A DNA stretch of 64,000 bases. Origin: Photobacterium arenosum (GTDB taxonomy: Bacteria > Pseudomonadota > Gammaproteobacteria > Enterobacterales > Vibrionaceae). A program made the translations under genes and the position numbers. Below the pieces are notes generated by a model that worked only from the letters and a program-made list of their open reading frames with translations, was not told the DNA's origin and ran no database searches. The DNA is taken from assembly GCF_014841115.1 (NCBI RefSeq), contig NZ_JACYTP010000002.1, forward strand, positions 1 to 64,000, read 5' to 3'. How positions within the stretch are numbered: the stretch's first letter is position 1; each line of letters begins with the position of its first letter. Shown piece after piece: positions 18,446 through 29,000 of the stretch.

Positions 18446-18871
18446 TTACTTATCGCCGTGGGCTTCCCGCTCTTCCCGCTCAACCTGAGACAGTTTTTTA
18501 AGCTTGTTGCCCAATTCCCGGCTCCGTGTCCGTGCAAACAGAATGTTGGCGAAAAAAGCCGCGGTGGCCAGTCCGAGTTCAATCAAGGCCAGCCAGCGCT
18601 CTCCGCCGTCAATCCAAAGCAGCGTCAGGGCATGCAGAAAATAGAACATCAGAATGAAGTTTGCCCAGGCGTGGGTGTAAGGCTTACCTTGCAGCATTCC
18701 TTTGAGAGGCAGCAGCAAAGGCAGTATCCACATCCCGGCAACCACATAGTTGTTCAGGTGCGGGTGGGGCGAAATCACGCTCTGCCACAGAAAAACCCAC
18801 AGTAGCAGAGACAGGTTGGCTGTCAGTGCGAAGTAGCGTAATTTCTGTGTTGAAGGGCTCATCGGTTTCAT
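18446..18871 (-). CDS. DUF2069 small membrane protein
   Basis: A 141-residue protein of the DUF2069 family with about four membrane helices (near 15-32, 42-58, 70-88 and 93-112) and a charged C-terminal tail rich in Arg/Glu/Lys. No function is known. It is downstream of, and in the same direction as, the wrbA-yfgD group, 46 bases away, so it may be part of that transcript. The start could be Met1 or Met4. Confidence 0.78.
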   Translation of the reverse strand: MKPMSPSTQKLRYFALTANLSLLLWVFLWQSVISPHPHLNNYVVAGMWILPLLLPLKGMLQGKPYTHAWANFILMFYFLHALTLLWIDGGERWLALIELGLATAAFFANILFARTRSRELGNKLKKLSQVEREEREAHGDK

Positions 18872-18917
18872 ATTGGTATCCGTATCCTAAAACTGCGCAG
18901 GTGCGACTGGATAATAC

Positions 18918-19846
<929 letters not shown>

Positions 19847-19896
19847 AATAGCTCCAGGATTGTCGGTATCTAATTGTTAGGTAAAGTTGTTAAGGT

Positions 19897-19922
19897 AAAG
19901 CCCGCCAGAATCAGCGGGCTAA
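19897..19922 (-). terminator. Candidate terminator downstream of bepA
   Basis: The stem agcccgc/gcgggct with an eight-base loop follows the bepA stop codon on the minus strand, with a short, interrupted T run (tttacctt). It separates bepA from yfgD. Confidence 0.55.
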
Positions 19923-19954
19923 ATAACGGATATTAAGGTGACGTGCCGCTTTGA

Positions 19955-21433
19955 TCAGAGATCGGCAAATCTGGCTCGTGCCAGACGCAGCTGATCGATG
20001 CGTGCGTCATATCTGGCCTGATCCAGCGAGCCGACATCGACTATCTGGCTGGCCTGAATATAATTCTGGATCGCTTTTTCCCAGTCGCCGCGTAATGCCA
20101 TTACTTCCGCACGTGCTGCCAGCTCACCGTCTCTGCGTCCGATGCCGGCATAAGCCTCGGCCAGCATCCCCCAGCCGTTGATATCGGCTGGATTATCATA
20201 GGTAAAGCGGCTTAACAGCGACAGGCTGTCTTTCGCCCGGCCTGCTTCAAGGAGGGCGTGGGCCAGGTTGAGCCTGAGGACGGCATTTTCCGGGTTGGAC
20301 TTAAGCGCGTGCTGTAACCGGTTAATGGCACTGTCATAGCGTTTCTGGAACAAATCTAAATCGGTTGCAGAATCAATAAAGAAACGGTTACCTGGCTCGG
20401 CCTGCAGCAGCGGCATCAGCAATTCACGTGCCTGGTCATATTTTCCGCTGTCCATATACACTACAGCCTTGCCGTAATTTACTGCCATCAGGGTGGCGCC
20501 GCGTGCCTCTTTTCCTTTGCGGTTGAACCAGTCCAGCGCATTTCGGCTGTCCAGATTGGCATATCGCGCGATGATTCTGGCCTGAGCCAGCAGATAGTTT
20601 TCCGAAACGGCTACACGGCGAGGCGGATACTGAGCAGCGCGGCTTCGGGTATCAGCAATACGGGATTCCGGTAATGGGTGAGTCAGCAACATAGCAGGTG
20701 GCGTACTGGCGTATCGGTACTGGTCGGCTAAACGGCCAAAAAAGCCCGGCATAGCCTGAACATCAAACCCGGCTTTGGCTAAGGTCGCAATGCCAATGCG
20801 GTCTGCTTCCATCTCATTGCTGCGAGTATAGTTTATCTGGCCTTGCACTGAGGCGGCGGTGGTCGCCTGCATGGCAGCAATACCTGCTTCCGGTGAGGCA
20901 ATCGCCAGCATGAGTGAGCCAATCAGAGCAGCCATAGTGGCAGGTGATTTCTTGGCTTGATCTTCCATGCTTCTGGCCAGATGGCGCTGAGTGATGTGGG
21001 CAATTTCGTGCGCCATCACAGAGGCCAGCTCACTTTCACTTTGGGCATGCAAGAACAGTCCGCTGTGCAGGGCAACGTGGCCGCCAAAAAAAGCAAAGGC
21101 GTTCACTTCCCGGTTCTGAATCAGAAAAAACTCAAACGGAGTGCGCACATCCTGCGCATTGGCCACTAATCTGTGCCCCAGATCTTTGACATATTCGGAC
21201 AGTAAAGGGTCATTAATGATAGGTTTACTGGCTCGCAGCAAGCGCATATAAGCATCACCGTACTCCAGCTCTTTTTCGATGGTCAGTGTCGCGGCGGCCG
21301 TTGTTCCGATCTCGGGCAGATCTTCCAAAGAAGCCTCAGCCCAGCTCACTGGCACTGTGCTAAGCAGAGCACACAGCAGCAAACAAACTGGCTTTTTGAC
21401 AAATCGAAGCTTAGAAAAGGTGATCATCTTCAT
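19955..21433 (-). CDS. bepA: Periplasmic M48 metalloprotease/chaperone BepA
   Basis: A 492-residue secreted zinc protease that helps assemble or degrade outer-membrane proteins, notably the LPS transporter LptD. A signal peptide (about 10-32, ending VSWA) precedes the M48 domain with the zinc motif MAHEIAHITQRH and the third-ligand region YTRSNEMEADRIGI. The C-terminal half carries TPR repeats (about 310-470). I start at MKMITFSKL (21433); the frame opens 15 codons earlier with a polar, atypical stretch. It is divergent from the TusA-like gene and perM, as bepA and perM are in E. coli. Confidence 0.93.
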   Translation of the reverse strand: MKMITFSKLRFVKKPVCLLLCALLSTVPVSWAEASLEDLPEIGTTAAATLTIEKELEYGDAYMRLLRASKPIINDPLLSEYVKDLGHRLVANAQDVRTPFEFFLIQNREVNAFAFFGGHVALHSGLFLHAQSESELASVMAHEIAHITQRHLARSMEDQAKKSPATMAALIGSLMLAIASPEAGIAAMQATTAASVQGQINYTRSNEMEADRIGIATLAKAGFDVQAMPGFFGRLADQYRYASTPPAMLLTHPLPESRIADTRSRAAQYPPRRVAVSENYLLAQARIIARYANLDSRNALDWFNRKGKEARGATLMAVNYGKAVVYMDSGKYDQARELLMPLLQAEPGNRFFIDSATDLDLFQKRYDSAINRLQHALKSNPENAVLRLNLAHALLEAGRAKDSLSLLSRFTYDNPADINGWGMLAEAYAGIGRRDGELAARAEVMALRGDWEKAIQNYIQASQIVDVGSLDQARYDARIDQLRLARARFADL

Positions 21434-21584
21434 TCGTATGTTGATATTCCGGTTGCTGCGGGATTTGCAGTTAATCAATCTGCGCGCTTACAGGTATGAC
21501 AACAAAAGCTCCAGGGTGTTTCTTTCTTGTCGTCATAATGTTATTTACAATAACTTGTTGGATAATAACCGCCTGTGCCTGAGA

Positions 21585-21812
21585 ATGGAAATACCTAAGC
21601 TGGATTTAACCGATACCCGTTGCCCGCTGGCCTTACTGACGGCAAAGCGCACTTGCCGTCTGCTCAAAGCCGGGCAGCCGTTGGAGATACATATCTGTGA
21701 TGCCGGCTCAAGAAAAGATATACCACGCTATTTGTTGAATCATGGGTTTCAGGTTCATATTCAATCAGATAACCCACAGTTACTTGTGATTACCGTTACT
21801 AGAAGGTTGTGA
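21585..21812 (+). CDS. TusA-family sulfurtransferase-like small protein
   Basis: A 75-residue protein with the TusA/SirA fold pattern: LDLTDTRCPLALLTAKRTC at the N-terminus, then a GQPLEIHICDAGSRKDIPRYL segment matching the region after the active Cys. The second position of the usual CPxP motif has Ala where Pro is expected (CPLA). TusA proteins carry persulfide sulfur for thio-modified tRNA; this paralogue lies between bepA and perM and its partner is unknown. The start ATG at 21585 gives a normal family length. Its stop is seven bases before perM. Confidence 0.78.
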   Translation: MEIPKLDLTDTRCPLALLTAKRTCRLLKAGQPLEIHICDAGSRKDIPRYLLNHGFQVHIQSDNPQLLVITVTRRL

Positions 21813-21819
21813 CGCTCAT

Positions 21820-22887
21820 ATGCTCGAAATGATTAGTCGCTGGTATCAGCGCAGATTTTCTGACCCCCACGCGGTCAGTTTGGTGGCGATCCTCTTGGTG
21901 GGCTTCATCACCATCTATTTTTTCGGCAACCTCATCGCGCCTTTGCTTGCTGCAATAGTGCTCGCTTACTTACTGGAATGGCCGGTGATGTATCTGACCC
22001 GGATGAAAGTGCCACGAACGCTGGCCGTCACTCTGGTCATATTGCTGTTCGCCGGGTTAATGGTGATGGCCGTTTTCGTGTTGATTCCTGTTATTTGGCA
22101 TCAGATCAGTAATTTGCTTTCTGATATGCCGAGTATGTTTAACGATCTGCAGCATTATGTGTCCAGCCTGCCAGAGCGATACCCTGAACTGGTTCAGCCG
22201 GAGCAGATAACGACTGTGATGACCAGCCTTCGTGCAAAAGTGCTGGGTATGGGCGAGAGTGCTCTGAAAGGCTCAGTGGCATCGCTGTTGAGCCTGGCGA
22301 CACTGGCTGTCTATCTGATTCTGGTGCCCTTACTGGTCTTTTTCTTGCTGAAAGACAAGGATGAGATGCTCAGTGCTTTCAGCCGCATACTGCCTCGCAA
22401 CCGTCGCCTGGCCAGTAAGGTCGGCGCTGAGATGAACCAGCAGATTTCGAATTATATCCGCGGTAAGGTCACTGAAATTTTTATTGTCGGTACTGTCAGT
22501 TACATCACTTTTGCGCTGCTTGATTTGCGTTATGCCTTGTTACTGGCTGTGCTGGTGGGTTTCTCGGTATTGATTCCATATATAGGCGCGGCAGCGGTGA
22601 CTTTGCCTGTCGCTATGGTCGGGCTGTTCCAGTGGGGGCTGACGCCAGACTTCTGGTGGCTGCTGGTGGCCTACGGCATTATTCAGACGCTGGATGGTAA
22701 TGTGCTGGTGCCTGTCCTCTTTTCTGAAGCGGTGAATCTTCATCCGGTCGCTATCATTATTTCCGTGCTGGTCTTTGGCGGGTTATGGGGCTTCTGGGGG
22801 GTGTTCTTTGCGATTCCGTTAGCCACACTGGTGAAGGCCGTTTGGAATGCATTACCGGCCACAGATCATGGCGAAGAAACCGATTAA
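21820..22887 (+). CDS. perM: PerM, AI-2E family transporter
   Basis: A 355-residue permease of the AI-2E/UPF0118 family with about eight membrane helices: two near 20-60, one near 68-92, and the rest after residue 150. The family segment GFSVLIPYIGAAAVTLPVA and QTLDGNVLVPVLFSEAVNLHP are clear. Family members have been linked to autoinducer export, sodium-proton exchange and other roles; the substrate here cannot be read from sequence. It lies beside bepA and ahead of bcp, as in E. coli. Confidence 0.9.
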   Translation: MLEMISRWYQRRFSDPHAVSLVAILLVGFITIYFFGNLIAPLLAAIVLAYLLEWPVMYLTRMKVPRTLAVTLVILLFAGLMVMAVFVLIPVIWHQISNLLSDMPSMFNDLQHYVSSLPERYPELVQPEQITTVMTSLRAKVLGMGESALKGSVASLLSLATLAVYLILVPLLVFFLLKDKDEMLSAFSRILPRNRRLASKVGAEMNQQISNYIRGKVTEIFIVGTVSYITFALLDLRYALLLAVLVGFSVLIPYIGAAAVTLPVAMVGLFQWGLTPDFWWLLVAYGIIQTLDGNVLVPVLFSEAVNLHPVAIIISVLVFGGLWGFWGVFFAIPLATLVKAVWNALPATDHGEETD

Positions 22888-22896
22888 CCATCACTT

Positions 22897-22926
22897 AGCT
22901 AGTCAGCGCACAGCTAGTCATCGCAC
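22897..22926 (+). repeat. 15-base tandem direct repeat
   Basis: agctagtcagcgcac is followed immediately by agctagtcatcgcac, two copies with one mismatch, in the short gap between perM and the EamA gene. It looks like a slippage duplication. Confidence 0.85.
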
Positions 22927-22937
22927 AGGGAAGTTAC

Positions 22938-23804
22938 GTGAATATATCCGTGAAGATATTACTGCTGACCGGGCTGGCGATGCTGGCCTTTGCTGCCAAT
23001 TCACTGCTTAACCGGGTGGCCTTGTCTGACACGACAATTGATCCCGCCAGTTTTACTCTGATTCGTTTACTGGCGGGGGCTCTGTTTTTATGGCTCATTC
23101 ACGCTTACCGTCATTCAAGTAAGAAACACAGAGCGAGTGTGGGCGGCAACTGGCTGTCTGCGCTGGCACTCTTCATCTATGCAGCCGGCTTTTCTTTTGC
23201 TTACCTCAGTCTGACAGCAGCGACTGGTGCATTACTGCTGTTTGCCGCGGTGCAAATCACCATGATGGCCGTTGCGCTGAGCAAAGGTGAAAGGCTGACC
23301 TCCTTGCAAGTGATTGGTTTTACACTTGCCTTGGCAGGGCTGGTGGTACTTTTGTTACCCGGGGTGTCAGCGCCTTCCTGGCAGGGAGCTGTTCTGATGC
23401 TGATGGCGGGGGTGGCTTGGGGAGCCTATACCCTGCGAGGTAAAGGTGCCACAGATCCGCTCCAGACGACGGCAGGGAACTTTTTGCGTGCTGTGCCATT
23501 TGGTCTGGCATGCTGGTTGATATGGGGGAAAACTGAGCTGGATGTGCTCGGGGTGTGGTATGCCGTGCTTTCTGGTGGGCTAGCCTCAGGCGTCGGTTAT
23601 GCGATTTGGTATACTGTCTTACCTTCGCTGAGCGCAATGATAGCGGCTACCGTTCAGCTCAGCGTGCCTGTTTTGGCGGCTGTCGGTGGTGTGCTGATGT
23701 TATCGGAGCCCGTGACACTACGATTGCTGGTCGCTTCGATGGCGATTCTGGGAGGGATAGCCATGGTTATCGGGGCCCGAAAAGTGACCAATTCAGGGCA
23801 ATGA
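22938..23804 (+). CDS. EamA/DMT superfamily transporter
   Basis: A 288-residue drug/metabolite transporter-type protein with ten predicted membrane helices in two EamA halves (about 5-140 and 150-283). The first half has the SFTLIRLLAGALFLWLIHA motif, and the second the SVPVLAAVGGVLMLSEPVTL signature. The substrate is unknown. The ATG-equivalent start is a GTG at 22938, preceded by agggaagtt. A hairpin follows its stop. Whether it is expressed from perM or independently is unclear. Confidence 0.82.
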   Translation: MNISVKILLLTGLAMLAFAANSLLNRVALSDTTIDPASFTLIRLLAGALFLWLIHAYRHSSKKHRASVGGNWLSALALFIYAAGFSFAYLSLTAATGALLLFAAVQITMMAVALSKGERLTSLQVIGFTLALAGLVVLLLPGVSAPSWQGAVLMLMAGVAWGAYTLRGKGATDPLQTTAGNFLRAVPFGLACWLIWGKTELDVLGVWYAVLSGGLASGVGYAIWYTVLPSLSAMIAATVQLSVPVLAAVGGVLMLSEPVTLRLLVASMAILGGIAMVIGARKVTNSGQ

Positions 23805-23815
23805 CGCTGAAAGCA

Positions 23816-23839
23816 CAAAGGCCGAGCTGACGGCCTTTG
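23816..23839. terminator. Hairpin between EamA gene and bcp
   Basis: The stem caaaggcc/ggcctttg lies between convergent genes. There is no strong T run on either side, so termination efficiency is uncertain. Confidence 0.55.
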
Positions 23840-23855
23840 CTGAGTGTCCGCAGGA

Positions 23856-24326
23856 CTAGCTGTTACCGTTCAGATAAGCCAGCACGACTTCGTGGTGATC
23901 TTTGGTTTTGAATTTATTAAAGACATGTTCAATGACACCGTCTTCGTTAATCAGAAAGCTGATACGGTGCAGGCCATCGTACACTTTGCCCATGAACTTT
24001 TTCTCGCCCCATACGCCAAACTGTTCGGCAACAGCATGATCTTCATCAGAGAGCAGAGTGAAGTTCAGGTTGTCGCGCTCAATGAATTTAGGCAGGCGTT
24101 TGACCGGATCAATACTGATACCCAGTACAGCGACGTTCAGCGCATCCAGCTCCGATTTGCTGTCGCGTAATCCGCAGGCTTGTACGGTACAGCCCGGGGT
24201 CATGGCCTTAGGATAAAAATAAGCGAGTACTTTTTTACCTTTGAAGTCTTTCAGGCTGACAGGCGCACCATTCTGATCTGGCAGAGTGAAGTCAGGCGCA
24301 GGAGTACCTGCAGTCAAGGTTTGCAT
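23856..24326 (-). CDS. bcp: Thioredoxin-dependent thiol peroxidase Bcp
   Basis: A 156-residue peroxiredoxin of the BCP/PrxQ group that reduces hydroperoxides using thioredoxin. The peroxidatic Cys lies in KAMTPGCTVQACGLRDS, with the resolving Cys five residues later (CTVQAC), the pattern of the E. coli enzyme. FTLPDQNGAPVSLKDFKGKK is the usual N-terminal strand. gcvR ends 24 bases upstream on the same strand, so the two probably form the gcvR-bcp operon seen in E. coli. Confidence 0.96.
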   Translation of the reverse strand: MQTLTAGTPAPDFTLPDQNGAPVSLKDFKGKKVLAYFYPKAMTPGCTVQACGLRDSKSELDALNVAVLGISIDPVKRLPKFIERDNLNFTLLSDEDHAVAEQFGVWGEKKFMGKVYDGLHRISFLINEDGVIEHVFNKFKTKDHHEVVLAYLNGNS

Positions 24327-24350
24327 GTGTCGTTCCTTATCATTCGGAGG

Positions 24351-24893
24351 TTACTTGGGTAAATGGCCGGTAAATGTCACTGTGCCTGTGACTTGCACTG
24401 TCTGGCACAGGGCTTCAAATTCTTCCTGCAAAGACATCAGATTGCAACCTTCAGGCAGATTAGTACTGAGCTGTAAGGTGAGCTGGTCTTCTTCACCTTT
24501 ACCTACTTCTTCCTGGGAGTGAGCACTGAGTGCTGAAATGTCTATTTGGCGGCTGGCACAGAAATGGGTGAACTTTTCTATCAGACCCGGGGCATCATTG
24601 CCTTCAATGTGGAAGTCGGCGGTATAGGGATAAAAGCGGTGCTCGTGCTTGGTGGTTCTTTTCATCACGGTCAGCAGATCAAACTGCTGGGCCTGAAGCG
24701 GCAGGGTTGCTTCAACCTTGGCTATCGATGCTGCCGTTCCTGACAGTAAAAGTATGAAGGTAAATTCACTGCCAAAAATAGCCAGTCGGCTGTCTTCAAT
24801 ATTGCAGCCGCTGAGTGAGATATGTCGGGTAATTTCATCAGTAATACCCGGGCGATCTGAGCCGATTGCGGTGATGACGAGGTAGTGTTCCAT
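24351..24893 (-). CDS. gcvR: Glycine cleavage system transcriptional repressor GcvR
   Basis: A 180-residue regulator made of two ACT domains (about 5-75 and 92-170). The first opens with LVITAIGSDRPGITDEITRHI, a typical ACT start. GcvR binds GcvA and blocks activation of the glycine cleavage operon when glycine is low. It has no DNA-binding domain. It is divergent from dapA. Confidence 0.92.
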   Translation of the reverse strand: MEHYLVITAIGSDRPGITDEITRHISLSGCNIEDSRLAIFGSEFTFILLLSGTAASIAKVEATLPLQAQQFDLLTVMKRTTKHEHRFYPYTADFHIEGNDAPGLIEKFTHFCASRQIDISALSAHSQEEVGKGEEDQLTLQLSTNLPEGCNLMSLQEEFEALCQTVQVTGTVTFTGHLPK

Positions 24894-25049
24894 ACAGTTT
24901 CACATTGATGACCTTTATGTTTGCATGGTAGCACAGCCAACTTATCTCCTGCCATGAAGTTACCTGCGCAAATGATGATATTGTTATGATTGGTATATTT
25001 TGTTGTTAAATTCGCTGGCAATGGTGCAAGCCACTGGTTTAATCCACTT

Positions 25050-25055
25050 TTGACA
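25050..25055 (+). promoter_or_regulatory. Candidate -35 element of dapA
   Basis: A perfect TTGACA lies 126 bases before the dapA ATG. The sequence 17 bases further on is attaac, a poor -10, so the assignment is tentative. Nothing else recognisable lies in the 24894-25181 gap apart from the aaaaaagggag ribosome binding site of dapA. Confidence 0.35.
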
Positions 25056-25181
25056 GGGGATCACAGGACAGAATTAACGAACAGGATATGGCCAGCCATG
25101 ACAGCTATTTTACATTCTACTTGCTTGTGTTTACTGCCACTGAAAAGTACCATGAGAAATCAATAAAAAAGGGAGATCGAC

Positions 25182-26078
25182 ATGTTTACTGGTAGCATGG
25201 TAGCGCTAGTTACGCCCTTGGATGAAGTCGGCGAAGTTGATTACGCCAGCCTGAAATCCTTGGTTGAATATCATATTGCAGCGGGTACAGACGCGATTGT
25301 CGCTGTTGGTACCACAGGTGAGTCAGCGACTCTGACTGTTGAAGAGCACGTCAAAGTCGTGCTGAAGACAGTCGATTTTGCTCAGGGACGTATCCCTGTT
25401 ATTGCCGGTACAGGCGCTAATGCCACCCATGAAGCCATCACTTTTAGCAAACTATTCTCGGGTACGGGCGTAGCAGCTTGCCTGACCGTCACACCGTATT
25501 ACAACAAACCGACTCAGGAAGGTTTGTATCAGCATTTTAAAGCGATTTCAGAAGCCACCGATCTGCCTCAGATTCTGTATAACGTACCAGGTCGTACGTC
25601 GGTAGACATGTTGCCTGAAACGGTTGCCCGCCTGTCTAAGCTGGATAACATTATCGGCGTCAAAGATGCGACAGGTGATTTAGCCCGAGTGGAAAAAACA
25701 CGGGAACTTTGTGGCAAAGATTTCCTCCAATTCAGCGGTGATGATGCAACAGGTCTGGAATTTGTGGCACGCGGCGGTCACGGCGTGATTTCTGTGACGG
25801 CGAATATTGCAGCACCAGATATGGCAACTATGTTCCAGTTGGCCTTAAAAGGAGAACTGGACGAGGCGAAAGCCATTGATGCTAAACTGATGCCGCTGCA
25901 CAAGCACCTGTTTGTTGAGTCCAATCCCATTCCGGTGAAATGGGCAGCACAAAAGCTTGGACTGATTCAGCACGGCACACTGCGTTTGCCATTAACGCCA
26001 CTGAGCAAAGAGGCTGAACCTGTGGTGTTGCAAGCGTTGAAAGATGCGAAACTGCTGCCTTCACTGGCTACCGCATAG
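25182..26078 (+). CDS. dapA: 4-hydroxy-tetrahydrodipicolinate synthase
   Basis: A 298-residue TIM-barrel aldolase that condenses pyruvate with aspartate semialdehyde, the first committed step to diaminopimelate and lysine. [14 protein letters not shown] holds the Thr pair of the active site, [14 protein letters not shown] and [10 protein letters not shown] the catalytic Tyr region, and [12 protein letters not shown] the Schiff-base Lys. It is a few residues longer than E. coli DapA (292) at the C-terminus. bamC follows 17 bases later, as in E. coli. Confidence 0.97.
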   Translation: MFTGSMVALVTPLDEVGEVDYASLKSLVEYHIAAGTDAIVAVGTTGESATLTVEEHVKVVLKTVDFAQGRIPVIAGTGANATHEAITFSKLFSGTGVAACLTVTPYYNKPTQEGLYQHFKAISEATDLPQILYNVPGRTSVDMLPETVARLSKLDNIIGVKDATGDLARVEKTRELCGKDFLQFSGDDATGLEFVARGGHGVISVTANIAAPDMATMFQLALKGELDEAKAIDAKLMPLHKHLFVESNPIPVKWAAQKLGLIQHGTLRLPLTPLSKEAEPVVLQALKDAKLLPSLATA

Positions 26079-26095
26079 GAACGTAAGAACTCTAC

Positions 26096-27127
26096 ATGAA
26101 TGTGAATTACAGGCTGGCAGTTACAGCTGTCATGGTGGCTGCTTTGGCTGGCTGTTCTGGCAGTGCAGAGCGACGCCGACAGGCTAACCAGGATTTTAAT
26201 TATCTGGAAACAGCGCCGTTAAGCAGCTGGAACAGCCCTAGCGGCTCAGCAGCGACGCTGTCGAACGAGTATGCGATACCGTCTAAAGAATACCCGGGCG
26301 CGATTGGCAGGGCTGTAGATATTCGTCCTCCTCAGCAAGTTCTGGCCCTGATCCCTGGTGCCAGAACTGTGCACAACAGTGATGGTACCGTTAGTTTGCA
26401 GTTAGTGAATTCGGCTGAACTGGACGAGTTGTGGACTCTGACCAAACGTATGGCAACTGAGCGTAATATTGCTCTTGATGTGAATACGGCCCGGACGCTT
26501 GAAACCGGGTGGGTGAACTGGAACAACGAAGATGAAGATACTGAGATAAGCAGTCGCTATCGGATTTCTCGTGACAGTGCCAACGACCAGAACCTGTATA
26601 CCATCAAACTGCTCGACTGGCGTGAAGCCGGTGTAGAGAAACCTGTCAGTATGGTTAATCAGGAGCGTTACAGCATTCTGATGACCAACCTGGTGATGGC
26701 CAAGTACGATGCTTATGAGCGAGAGAAAGCAAGATTACGTGCCGAGGAGCTGGTGAAGCAGATCCCAATCACTATGGGCCAGGATCGTAGCGGCTTGCCT
26801 GTGATTATCGCCCGCGCGCCTTACAACGTGTTCTGGGAACGCCTGCCAAGTCTGTTGCAGACCCTGGGCTTTACTGTCGACGGGCGCAATCGCTCACAAG
26901 GCACGATCGATGTGAGCTTCCGTAACCCGGATGACAGCTTCTGGGTCGATTTAGGCATTCAGCCTCTGCAGTTGGAAAACCGCGAATATAAGTTGCAGCT
27001 GGGGGATTTGGGTAACCGGACTTCGATCACAGTGACAGATGAAGACGGAAAACCGATCACAGACGAGGCATTAGAAAGTATTGCTCCGGTATTAGCCGCT
27101 GTGATTGACAAAGATAATCAGAAGTAA
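26096..27127 (+). CDS. bamC: Outer membrane assembly lipoprotein BamC
   Basis: A 343-residue lipoprotein of the BAM complex, which folds beta-barrel proteins into the outer membrane. The signal peptide ends in the lipobox ALAGC (Cys20). An unstructured N-terminal stretch, which contacts BamD in E. coli, is followed by two helix-grip domains (about 95-215 and 225-340). It lies in an operon with dapA and ends at a strong terminator. Confidence 0.93.
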   Translation: MNVNYRLAVTAVMVAALAGCSGSAERRRQANQDFNYLETAPLSSWNSPSGSAATLSNEYAIPSKEYPGAIGRAVDIRPPQQVLALIPGARTVHNSDGTVSLQLVNSAELDELWTLTKRMATERNIALDVNTARTLETGWVNWNNEDEDTEISSRYRISRDSANDQNLYTIKLLDWREAGVEKPVSMVNQERYSILMTNLVMAKYDAYEREKARLRAEELVKQIPITMGQDRSGLPVIIARAPYNVFWERLPSLLQTLGFTVDGRNRSQGTIDVSFRNPDDSFWVDLGIQPLQLENREYKLQLGDLGNRTSITVTDEDGKPITDEALESIAPVLAAVIDKDNQK

Positions 27128-27180
27128 TTTTTTTCTGATTCTTATCGCGACAAAAGTTAACTGACAAAACGAGAACGACA

Positions 27181-27223
27181 AAAAAACGCTTCGGCATCTG
27201 AAAGGATTGCCGAAGCGTTTTCT
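27181..27223. terminator. Bidirectional terminator between bamC and lipA
   Basis: The stem aaaacgcttcggca/tgccgaagcgtttt with an 11-base loop is flanked by A and T runs between convergent genes. Confidence 0.92.
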
Positions 27224-27266
27224 TATGTACGGATAAGAGAAAGGGTATTCTCTGCTATCACGCGTT

Positions 27267-28238
27267 TTATTTCACTACTTCGCCTTTTGCCTGCAGATCG
27301 GCATGGTAGGAAGAGCGAACAAACGGGCCACAGGCAGCATGAGTAAAGCCCAGTTCCAGCGCGATTTCTTTCAGCTCATCAAACTCTGACGGCGGCACAT
27401 AACGCTCAACCGGCAGGTGATGTCGGCTTGGTGCCAGGTACTGACCCAGTGTCAGCATGGTGACACCGTGAGCGCGAAGATCTTTCAGTACTTCCACAAT
27501 TTCTTCTTTGGTTTCACCCAGTCCCATCATCAGGCCTGACTTGGTCGGCACTTCAGGATGCATCTCACCAAACTTTTTCAGCAGATCCAGTGACCACTGG
27601 TAGTTGGCACCCGGGCGGGCCTTGCGGTACAGGCGCGGTGCGGTTTCCAGGTTGTGGTTGAAGACATCCGGCGGGTTATCGCGCAGGATCTCCAGTGCAT
27701 GATCCATACGACCACGGAAGTCGGGTACCAGAGTTTCGATTTTGATGTCAGGGTTTTTCACCCGAATCTCACGGATACAGTCAGCAAAGTGTTGGGCACC
27801 ACCATCACGGAGATCATCACGGTCAACCGAGGTGACAACCACATAGCGTAGTTTCATGTCGGCAATGGTCTGAGAAAGCTGTACCGGCTCTTCGGCATTC
27901 GGAGGCAGAGGACGGCCGTGGGCCACGTCGCAGAACGGACAACGACGAGTACAGATAGCACCCAGAATCATGAAGGTCGCAGTACCGTGACTGAAACACT
28001 CTGCCAGGTTAGGGCAAGAAGCTTCCTCACACACGGAGTGGAGGTTGTTCTTGCGCATCGCCGCTTTGATTTCCTGAATACGCTGAGTGTCGGCCGGGAG
28101 CTTGATCTTCATCCACTCTGGCTTACGCAGCATTTCGCGAGGCTTTTCCTCTGCTTCCATGTTACGTACAGGAATCAGGGCCATTTTATCGGCGTCACGG
28201 TATTTGACACCAGGTTCAATTACGATCGGTTTGCTCAT
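27267..28238 (-). CDS. lipA: Lipoyl synthase
   Basis: A 323-residue radical-SAM enzyme that inserts two sulfurs into octanoyl groups on lipoyl domains. Both iron-sulfur cluster motifs are present: the auxiliary cluster in [12 protein letters not shown] and the radical-[11 protein letters not shown]. The C-terminal RSSYHAD provides the Ser ligand of the auxiliary cluster. I start at [18 protein letters not shown] (28238), the family's conserved N-terminus, rather than eight codons upstream inside lipB. It is two bases after lipB and translationally coupled to it. Confidence 0.97.
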   Translation of the reverse strand: MSKPIVIEPGVKYRDADKMALIPVRNMEAEEKPREMLRKPEWMKIKLPADTQRIQEIKAAMRKNNLHSVCEEASCPNLAECFSHGTATFMILGAICTRRCPFCDVAHGRPLPPNAEEPVQLSQTIADMKLRYVVVTSVDRDDLRDGGAQHFADCIREIRVKNPDIKIETLVPDFRGRMDHALEILRDNPPDVFNHNLETAPRLYRKARPGANYQWSLDLLKKFGEMHPEVPTKSGLMMGLGETKEEIVEVLKDLRAHGVTMLTLGQYLAPSRHHLPVERYVPPSEFDELKEIALELGFTHAACGPFVRSSYHADLQAKGEVVK

Positions 28239-28240
28239 GA

Positions 28241-28885
28241 TTAATTGCTTTCCGTTGTCCACTCTATGCTCTGGTAATCGAGCAGTTTCACTAACTCATC
28301 GACAAGTACAGGTTGCACGTCAGCCAGTTCTGTAGGGCCATTTAGCCTGGCCAGCTGAGTCATTTCCATACCCGCATAACCGCAGGGATTAATACGCAGA
28401 AAAGGTGTTAAATCCATGTCGACATTAAGAGCCAGACCATGAAAAGAACAGCCGCGACGGATACGTAGGCCGAGTGAGCAGATTTTTTTACCGTCGACAT
28501 ACACGCCAGGTGCATCAGGACGGGCGTTGGATGCTACACCGAAGCGGGATAGCGTGTTGATTACGGTGTTTTCAATGTGCGTGACCAGTTCGCGGACGCC
28601 AAGTTTATGGCGACGCAGGTCAATCAACAGATACATCATTTGTTGTCCGGGACCATGATAGGTCACCTGTCCGCCACGGTCACTCTGAAAAATCGGGATG
28701 TCGCCGGGATTGAGCACGTGTTCAGCTTTGCCAGCCTGACCCTGTGTAAAGACGGGAAGGTGCTCAACCAGCCAGATTTCGTCGACAGTGTCGTCATCAC
28801 GGTTGGCGGTAAAGTGATGCATGGCCTCATAAGTAACAGAATAGTCTGTCAGGCCCAGATTGCGGACAATGAGATTTCGTTGCAC
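28241..28885 (-). CDS. lipB: Octanoyltransferase
   Basis: A 214-residue enzyme that moves octanoyl from acyl carrier protein to lipoyl domains, supplying the substrate of LipA. The motif [18 protein letters not shown], the catalytic Lys region in [20 protein letters not shown], and the catalytic Cys in [14 protein letters not shown] are all present. The frame starts just inside a gap after ybeD. Gene order ybeD-lipB-lipA is that of E. coli. Confidence 0.96.
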   Translation of the reverse strand: MQRNLIVRNLGLTDYSVTYEAMHHFTANRDDDTVDEIWLVEHLPVFTQGQAGKAEHVLNPGDIPIFQSDRGGQVTYHGPGQQMMYLLIDLRRHKLGVRELVTHIENTVINTLSRFGVASNARPDAPGVYVDGKKICSLGLRIRRGCSFHGLALNVDMDLTPFLRINPCGYAGMEMTQLARLNGPTELADVQPVLVDELVKLLDYQSIEWTTESN

Positions 28886-29000
28886 ATTTCACCCATGTTG
28901 TCTGTCGGTCTCAGTTGAGAGCCATTCGAGACCAATAATGGTGCATTATAAATCGTGGCGGCTAAAATTTCAGCCGCCAATTGCTCGGTAGGACCAGGTA

